This document shows positions 5,246-6,038 of a stretch of DNA of 6,038 nt, piece by piece. The notes under the pieces were generated by a model. That model was given only the letters and a program-made list of their open reading frames with translations, was not told the DNA's origin and searched no databases. The stretch spans positions 1-6,038 of the forward strand of contig JAADIN010000224.1 in the NCBI GenBank assembly GCA_013151315.1, in the 5' to 3' direction. The position numbers and the translations under genes were made by a program. This DNA comes from Planctomycetota bacterium. GTDB taxonomy: Bacteria; Planctomycetota; Planctomycetia; Pirellulales; Lacipirellulaceae. Within the stretch, counting starts at the first letter, position 1, and every line of letters begins with the position of its first letter.

Positions 5246-5277
5246 GGTTGCCACTATCCCAGTGCAACCCACGTGCC
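5246..5277. repeat. Diverged repeat, copy 2, with hairpin
   Basis: This is the partner of 4315-4345. Here GGTTGC and ACT (5246-5255, one bulged C) pair with AGT and GCAACC (5261-5269) around ATCCC. Copy 1 lies about 930 bp upstream in the same orientation. Confidence 0.5.
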
Positions 5278-5326
5278 AAAACCGAGCCTTTCGGAGGGAA
5301 TGAGCCCAACTGCCCCCTGGGCACGG

Positions 5327-5358
5327 CTTCTGAAAACTGCCAAAATGGCACTCAGAAG
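5327..5358. promoter_or_regulatory. Nested dyad upstream of the sigma-54-type promoter
   Basis: CTTCTGA (5327-5333) pairs with TCAGAAG (5352-5358), and inside it TGCCA (5338-5342) pairs with TGGCA (5346-5350) around AAA. All twelve pairs are perfect. Its centre lies about 107 bp upstream of the -24 element at 5451, a usual distance for an activator site of a sigma-54 promoter. It could equally be an RNA hairpin. Confidence 0.45.
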
Positions 5359-5448
5359 ATCGAGGAGATTTCAAGCAACTTTTGAGGGATGGCCCCATAA
5401 CTCAGGAAACTAAGGGGGAAACAGTCGTTTCTGCTCCAGCAGCCCATC

Positions 5449-5465
5449 TTGGCACGACGCTTGCG
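5449..5465 (+). promoter_or_regulatory. Sigma-54 (RpoN) type -24/-12 promoter before groEL
   Basis: TTGGCACG-ACGC-TTGCG matches the consensus YTGGCACG-N4-TTGCW everywhere except the last base. The invariant GG (5451-5452) and GC (5463-5464) have the required 10 bases between them. Transcription would start near 5476, leaving a leader of about 124 nt before the groEL start. No competing sigma-70-type promoter is obvious close to groEL. Confidence 0.6.
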
Positions 5466-5599
5466 ACTGGAGTCCCTCACACATCTTTCACCCTGCCAAA
5501 ACTGACTTAGCAGCGGTTCTGCAGCTTCGCTGCTCACCGCGACCCTTCCCACCTGACCGAATCAATTCACGCAGTTCAATTCACATAGAGGAGTCAAAC

Positions 5600-6038
5600 G
5601 TGCCCAAGCAAATGGTTTTTGAGGACGATGCACGCAAACCACTGGCCGCAGGGGTCGGCAAGCTCGCCCGAGCAGTCCGCAGTACCTTGGGCCCTCGGGG
5701 CCGAAACGCCGTGCTCGACAAAGGTTGGGGCTCTCCCAAGGTGACCAAAGACGGCGTGACCGTTGCCGAGGACATCGAGCTGGACGATCTCTAGGTGCTC
5801 AGCTAGTCAAAGAGGCCGCAAGCAAGACCAACGACGTCGCTGGCGACGGTACGACCACGGCCACAGTGCTGGCCGAGGGAATCTTCCGCGAAGGCTTGAA
5901 GATGCTTGCCGCCGGTGCCGATGCCATGGCACTCAGCCGAGGCATTGCCAAAGCAGTCGAAGCAGTTTCGGCAGCCATCGCCAAGATGGCCGAGCCAGTC
6001 GAAGTGAAAAGCAAGAAAAGCCTGCAACAAGTCGCCAC
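5600..6038 (+). pseudogene. groEL: Chaperonin GroEL (Hsp60), 5' part, frameshifted and cut by the window edge
   Basis: GroEL forms double heptamer rings that fold proteins using ATP in the cytoplasm. The GTG at 5600 has GAGGAG six bases upstream. The first 64 codons are normal equatorial domain: TLGPRGRN at 29-36 and KVTKDGVTVAEDIELDD at 47-63, including the ATP-site residues of TLGP and KDG. A TAG at 5792-5794 then ends the frame. GroEL continues at once in another frame from GGT at 5794: GAQLVKEAASKTNDVAGDGT, with the catalytic Asp of GDGTT, then TATVLAEGIFREGLK and on to LQQVA at the window end without stops. Relatives have five residues like (P/L)YENM between DD and GAQ; here only five bases (CTCTA) remain, a net loss of 10 nt. 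It may be a real pseudogene, a strain variant or an assembly error. No groES precedes it. Confidence 0.85.

Larger units (their letters stand above)
3943..5599. other. Long non-coding region between tRNA-Glu and groEL
   Basis: About 1.66 kb without a protein gene I can recognise. The longest open frames are one of 233 codons on the minus strand (5398-4697) and one of 142 codons on the plus strand (4692-5120). They overlap each other, lack convincing ribosome binding sites and read as low-plausibility protein rich in Trp, Pro, Cys and Arg. The region holds many hairpins, a tandem repeat, a diverged repeat pair, a candidate terminator and a sigma-54-type promoter, listed separately. It may contain decayed genes or an uncharacterised structured RNA. 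No transposase remnant or CRISPR array is visible. Confidence 0.6.

Noticed and set aside
4697..5398. Minus-strand open frame of 233 codons in the gap before groEL
   Set aside because: Its translation resembles no family I know, is rich in Trp, Pro, Cys and Arg, lacks a ribosome binding site, and overlaps a competing plus-strand frame and several hairpins.
5400..5599. CIRCE element (HrcA operator) or groES upstream of groEL
   Set aside because: I looked for TTAGCACTC-N9-GAGTGCTAA and for a small co-chaperonin frame and found neither; the AGCAGCG/CGCTGCT pair at 5509-5534 is not CIRCE.
3100..5599. CRISPR array or insertion sequence
   Set aside because: Repeats are few, short and without regular unique spacers; no terminal inverted repeats with a transposase frame are present.

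Overview
This window most likely comes from a planctomycete of the Pirellulales type. The GroEL N-terminus (KLARAVRSTLGPRGR, LDKGWGSPKVTKDG) has the wording I associate with that group. A long NuoA, a stand-alone MraZ, a small conserved CsrA and large untranslated gaps fit the same picture. The assignment is by recognition only, without a database search.

Layout. Bases 1-510 (+) hold the 3' part of an mraZ-type regulator, open at the window edge. A gap of about 300 bp follows with no convincing gene. Three respiratory complex I genes lie on the minus strand, transcribed in the order nuoI (2709-2161), nuoA (2069-1419), nuoC (1338-808). They converge on mraZ. A promoter with a perfect TATAAT lies upstream of nuoI. 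The genes that usually flank nuoC (nuoB, nuoD) are absent, so the complex must be completed from elsewhere. The leaders of nuoA and nuoC lack a Shine-Dalgarno sequence and carry 7-base repeats instead.

Bases 2743-3478 form a divergent intergenic region with several hairpins, including a 21-bp imperfect inverted repeat. A promoter and leader lead into csrA (3479-3697, +), and a tRNA-Glu(TTC) gene follows at 3870-3942 (+).

Bases 3943-5599 contain no recognisable protein gene. They do hold a 21-bp tandem repeat next to the tRNA, many perfect or near-perfect hairpins, a possible intrinsic terminator at 4544-4563, and a diverged repeat pair about 930 bp apart. Just before groEL there is an exact -24/-12 sigma-54 promoter match at 5449-5465, with a nested dyad about 100 bp upstream.

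Bases 5600-6038 are the 5' part of groEL, running off the window. Its reading frame breaks at about codon 65, where some 10 nt appear to be missing, while clear GroEL sequence continues in another frame.

The genes do not form one pathway: they are fragments of complex I, RNA-binding regulation, translation and protein folding. The points most worth checking are the sigma-54 promoter on a frameshifted groEL, the fragmented nuo cluster with an enlarged NuoA, and the heptad-repeat leaders.
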